Origin: GCA-003244245 sp032230565
GTDB lineage: Bacteria; Actinomycetota; Actinomycetes; Mycobacteriales; Pseudonocardiaceae
Reading direction: 5' to 3'
DNA: 64,000 bases
NCBI GenBank assembly: GCA_032230565.1
Contig: JAVXWL010000123.1
Coordinates: 1 to 64,000, forward strand
Under the pieces are notes generated by a model. It searched no databases, was not told where the DNA came from, and saw only the letters and a list, made by a program, of their open reading frames with translations. Position numbers and translations under genes: made by a program. Shown piece by piece: positions 61,835-64,000 of this stretch (position 1 is its first letter; the number at the start of each line of letters is the position of its first letter).

Positions 61835-62623
61835 GTGAGCGCGCGAGGTTCGGCGGTACCCCCCGTGGTCACCGATCCAGGGCAACGCCGCGCACTGGTC
61901 ATCGAGGTGGTCCTGGTGCTGGCGGTAACGCTGGGGCTGTCCGGCCTGCGTAGCCTGCTGGCGCTACTGGACGCGCTGCTGGCTCCCGGTGCCTTGGCCA
62001 ACCAGCGTGTGGCGATCAACGCGCCGGTGCGCAGAAACGAGCTGCTGGACCTCGGCTACCAGCTCACCGGGGTATGTCAGCTGCTGGCCTGGGCAGGTCT
62101 GGGCGCCTACCTGCTGTGGCGCAGCGGCATCTCGCTGCGCGTTGTGGGCCTGGACCGCGAATCAGCCGGTCGGGACGCGGGGGTTGGCATCGGGCTCGCC
62201 GCCCTGATCGGCGGCCCGGGGTTGGGCTTGTACCTGCTGGCCCGCGCGGCCGGGCTCAACCTCACCGTGGCGCCGTCCGCGCTCGCCGACACCTGGTGGC
62301 GGATCCCGGTGCTCGTTGCCGCTGCGGTAGCCAATGCGCTGGCCGAGGAACTAGTGGTGGTCGCGTACCTGATCACCCGGCTGCGCCAGCTAGGACAAAG
62401 TGGCGTCGGCGCTGCGCTGGCCAGCGCTGCGCTGCGCGGCAGCTACCACCTCTATCAGGGCTTCGGCGGATTCGTCGGAAACCTGGCGATGGGCCTGGTG
62501 TTCGGCCGGTTCTGGCAGCGAACCCACCGCCTTTGGCCCCTGGTGATCGCGCACGCGGTGATCGACACCGTAGCCTTCGTCGGCTACGCCGTGCTCCACG
62601 GCCACGTCACCTGGCTCCCCTAA
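61835..62623 (+). CDS. CPBP-family intramembrane metalloprotease
   Basis: This 262-residue protein has about 7-8 spans. The CPBP/Abi motifs are present: EE in NALAEELVVVAYLITRLRQL, the His region RGSYHLYQGFGGFVGNLAMG, and HAVIDTVAFVGYAVLHG. These are the glutamate and histidine ligands of the CAAX-processing (Rce1-like) fold. In bacteria this family may cleave prenylated or bacteriocin-related peptides; no such peptide gene was seen here. GTG 61835 is used as the start. A family A palindrome follows the stop. Confidence 0.88.
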   Translation: MSARGSAVPPVVTDPGQRRALVIEVVLVLAVTLGLSGLRSLLALLDALLAPGALANQRVAINAPVRRNELLDLGYQLTGVCQLLAWAGLGAYLLWRSGISLRVVGLDRESAGRDAGVGIGLAALIGGPGLGLYLLARAAGLNLTVAPSALADTWWRIPVLVAAAVANALAEELVVVAYLITRLRQLGQSGVGAALASAALRGSYHLYQGFGGFVGNLAMGLVFGRFWQRTHRLWPLVIAHAVIDTVAFVGYAVLHGHVTWLP

Positions 62624-62633
62624 CCCGCCAACC

Positions 62634-62697
62634 CGCATTCAGCGGCCTCAGCGGGGCTATTCGAGGCTGGGAGACCCCGCTGAGCCTGCTGAATGCG
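62634..62697. terminator. Palindromic repeat family A, copy 4, between convergent genes
   Basis: Arms 62634-62656 and 62675-62697 pair over 23 positions with one mismatch. It lies between the CPBP stop (plus, 62623) and the DUF5926 stop (minus, 62712), again in a convergent gap. The left arm has GCGGCCTC in place of GCGGGCTC, with a compensating change in the right arm (GAGCCTGC), so pairing is mostly kept. Confidence 0.87.
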
Positions 62698-62711
62698 CCA
62701 GGTGGGGAAGT

Positions 62712-63656
62712 TCAGCGGATGGTGATTTGGCGGCCGCGTAGGCCTCGTAGGGCGCGGCGTTCGGGGTCGGTGAGCGGCGTGGCGTCCAGCGAGTCCAGGG
62801 CATCGGCCAGCCGGGACTCGAAGGCTTCCGCGGGCGCTACCCACTCCCGGGCGTGCTGCTCGCGGTCGAGGTCCCAGACCGGCACCAGCACGCCGTGGGC
62901 ACGAAACGAGCCGGCGAACCGGGAGTCCCCGCCGAGGTCGAGCTCGTTGCGCGCGGCCAGCCGAGCCAGCGCGGCGAGAAGCTGCTCCTCCGGCTCCGGG
63001 CGAACCCATCGCAGGTGCGCCTTATCGCCGGCATCGACCCAGTAGGCCGCCTCAACACCGGCTCCGGTCACCGCCTCGGTCGGCATGATCGCGGCGTTGG
63101 CTTGCTGCAGCGAGGCCGCCGCCTCGCCAGCCGGGGGTTCGTCGCCGGGGATCCACCAGGCGAAGTCGGGGTGCACTGTGACGTCGAGCGGTGTCTCGGG
63201 GGCCAGCAGGTCCTGCAGCCGGACCTGCTCACCGTCGCTGGTGGTGCTGACCGTCGGCAGCACCGAGCCGGGCTCCGCGATCAGCGCCCAGCTCACCGCC
63301 CGACCGAGATCCCGGGACAGGTCCGCGGAGCTCTTGAGCACTTGCAAGCCGACCAGCGCCAGGTTATCGGGTCGGACGATCGCAGCAGCCGCTGTCGGCA
63401 GCACGGTCGCAAGCGTGACCTCCCGCTCAGCCGGCTGTGCCAGCGGCAGTGGCGCGGTCGCCGATGGCACGAACTCGCGCAGCGCGACGAGCCGGCACTC
63501 TGCCGCGAGGCCGGCGAAGGGGCGCAGGACGATAGCGTCCTGCGCTCCTCCGGGAGCGCCGTGGCACGCCTTGTATCTCTTGCCTGAGCCGCAGGGGCAG
63601 GCCTGGCGGGGGTTGGTTTGGCCGTCGATGTGCCGGCGGGACTTCGTTTTGGTCAC
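62712..63656 (-). CDS. DUF5926 protein with N-terminal SEC-C motif
   Basis: This 314-residue protein has the zinc SEC-C motif ACPCGSGKRYKACHG at residues 19-33, then a conserved actinobacterial domain (LRPFAGLAAECRLVALREF, DFAWWIPGDEP and VEAAYWVDAGDKAHLRWV). Function not established. SEC-C motifs often bind metal or partner proteins. The start is ATG 63656. Confidence 0.9.
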   Translation of the reverse strand: MTKTKSRRHIDGQTNPRQACPCGSGKRYKACHGAPGGAQDAIVLRPFAGLAAECRLVALREFVPSATAPLPLAQPAEREVTLATVLPTAAAAIVRPDNLALVGLQVLKSSADLSRDLGRAVSWALIAEPGSVLPTVSTTSDGEQVRLQDLLAPETPLDVTVHPDFAWWIPGDEPPAGEAAASLQQANAAIMPTEAVTGAGVEAAYWVDAGDKAHLRWVRPEPEEQLLAALARLAARNELDLGGDSRFAGSFRAHGVLVPVWDLDREQHAREWVAPAEAFESRLADALDSLDATPLTDPERRALRGLRGRQITIR

Positions 63657-63678
63657 TCGGGCACGCTATCGCGTGTTC

Positions 63679-63718
63679 GTGAGTGGCAACACGGGCTGTA
63701 GCTCGTGTTGCCACTCAC
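63679..63718. terminator. Palindrome family B, copy 2
   Basis: GTGAGTGGCAACACG (63679-63693) and its exact complement (63704-63718) around a 10-base loop. On the minus strand it overlaps the stop codon of the DUF4328-like gene (63715-63717), so it is well placed to end that transcript. Confidence 0.82.
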
Positions 63719-64000
63719 AGACGGGTGCCGCCAGGCACCCGCACCACCACCAGGCGGCGCGCGCGGGTCAGCGTGACCGGGCTGAGCAACCGGGTCAGGC
63801 GTCGTACCACGACGATCGTGGTGATCGCGACAGCCCCGGCCACCAGGTCAGTTGCGCCGTGCAGCAGTACTCCATCGGCGCGGGCCTGCACCCCACCGCG
63901 CAGGTTCCACAGCATGGCTGTACCAGCTAGCACCAGCCCGATCACCCAGATCAGCCACCATCCGATCACCAGGCGAGAGGGGTGCGGTCGATGGTCCGGG
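63715..64000 (-). CDS. DUF4328-like membrane protein, C-terminal part
   Basis: The frame is open to the window end, so the N-terminus is missing. About 95 residues are seen. They include a span in WWLIWVIGLVLAGTAMLW, a second hydrophobic stretch (DLVAGAVAITTIVVVRRLT) and a basic tail with RARRLVVVRVPGG. The PSRLVIGWWLIWVIG context fits the actinobacterial DUF4328 family; the assignment is tentative. Confidence 0.6.
   Translation of the reverse strand, partial: PDHRPHPSRLVIGWWLIWVIGLVLAGTAMLWNLRGGVQARADGVLLHGATDLVAGAVAITTIVVVRRLTRLLSPVTLTRARRLVVVRVPGGTRL

Noticed and set aside
61265..61885. 206-residue version of the small membrane protein
   Set aside because: The first 74 codons contain two palindromes and no conserved residues; GTG 61663 fits better.

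Overview
The window is high-GC, densely packed DNA with mostly actinobacterial gene families: mycothiol-dependent isomerase-type MDMPI, DUF3151, DUF5926 with SEC-C, DUF3817, Septum_form, DUF4383, FadE5-type acyl-CoA dehydrogenase, HxlR, and DUF222 and DUF559 remnants. Gene order around purA/DUF3151/fba/dedA and around pheA/phosphatase/metallopeptidase/Septum_form parallels mycobacteria as I remember it, and lysC-asd are adjacent as in Mycobacteriales/Pseudonocardiales. The many unique-stem intergenic palindromes fit a pseudonocardial actinomycete. That placement is inference, and no rRNA is present to check it.

Layout. 1-5.1 kb: end of a DivIVA-like coiled-coil gene, then a three-gene 2-oxoacid dehydrogenase operon (E1 alpha, E1 beta, E2), then a broken DUF559 gene between two copies of a palindromic repeat. 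5.1-9.5 kb: FemAB-like transferase, two tandem VioD-like FAD hydroxylases of lower GC, SCP2 protein. 9.5-11.6 kb: glycosyltransferase, hexapeptide acyltransferase, methyltransferase. 11.6-15.1 kb: a decayed region with frameshifted ArsR, DUF222 and NmrA genes around an intact HxlR regulator and thioredoxin. 15.4-19.5 kb: GNAT, AAA ATPase, a candidate small RNA, a GroES paralogue and a VanW protein. 19.6-29.7 kb: acyl-CoA dehydrogenase, Hsp20, PAP2, a secreted beta-helix protein, hydantoinase A/B, MFS transporter, DedA.

29.9-35.1 kb: MetE-like protein and the selenocysteine locus (tRNA-Sec, selA, selB). A degraded gene remnant lies between selC and selA, and a 64-bp palindrome lies inside the selB reading frame. 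35.3-38.8 kb: fragment of a TPP-dependent oxidase gene and a large FAD/Fe-S oxidoreductase. 38.8-41.2 kb: asd and lysC. 41.3-47 kb: DUF4383, a membrane-anchored protein, an MDMPI protein, purB, an unknown gene, purD. 47.1-51.8 kb: a PAS-GGDEF-EAL protein with both catalytic signatures degraded, a methyltransferase fragment, a small Cys-rich protein, a UBP zinc finger and a Na+/H+ antiporter. 51.9-64 kb: purA, a conserved gene, DUF3151, fba, ECF sigma factor, DedA, Septum_form, metallopeptidase, histidine phosphatase, pheA and membrane proteins, ending in a partial gene.

Functionally the window joins core metabolism (purine, aspartate-family and phenylalanine synthesis, glycolysis) to accessory blocks. 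The most unusual material is non-coding. Several families of long, near-perfect palindromes sit mainly at convergent gene ends, where they probably act as bidirectional terminators. A different one is embedded and translated inside selB. No CRISPR array, intact insertion sequence, prophage or origin was seen.
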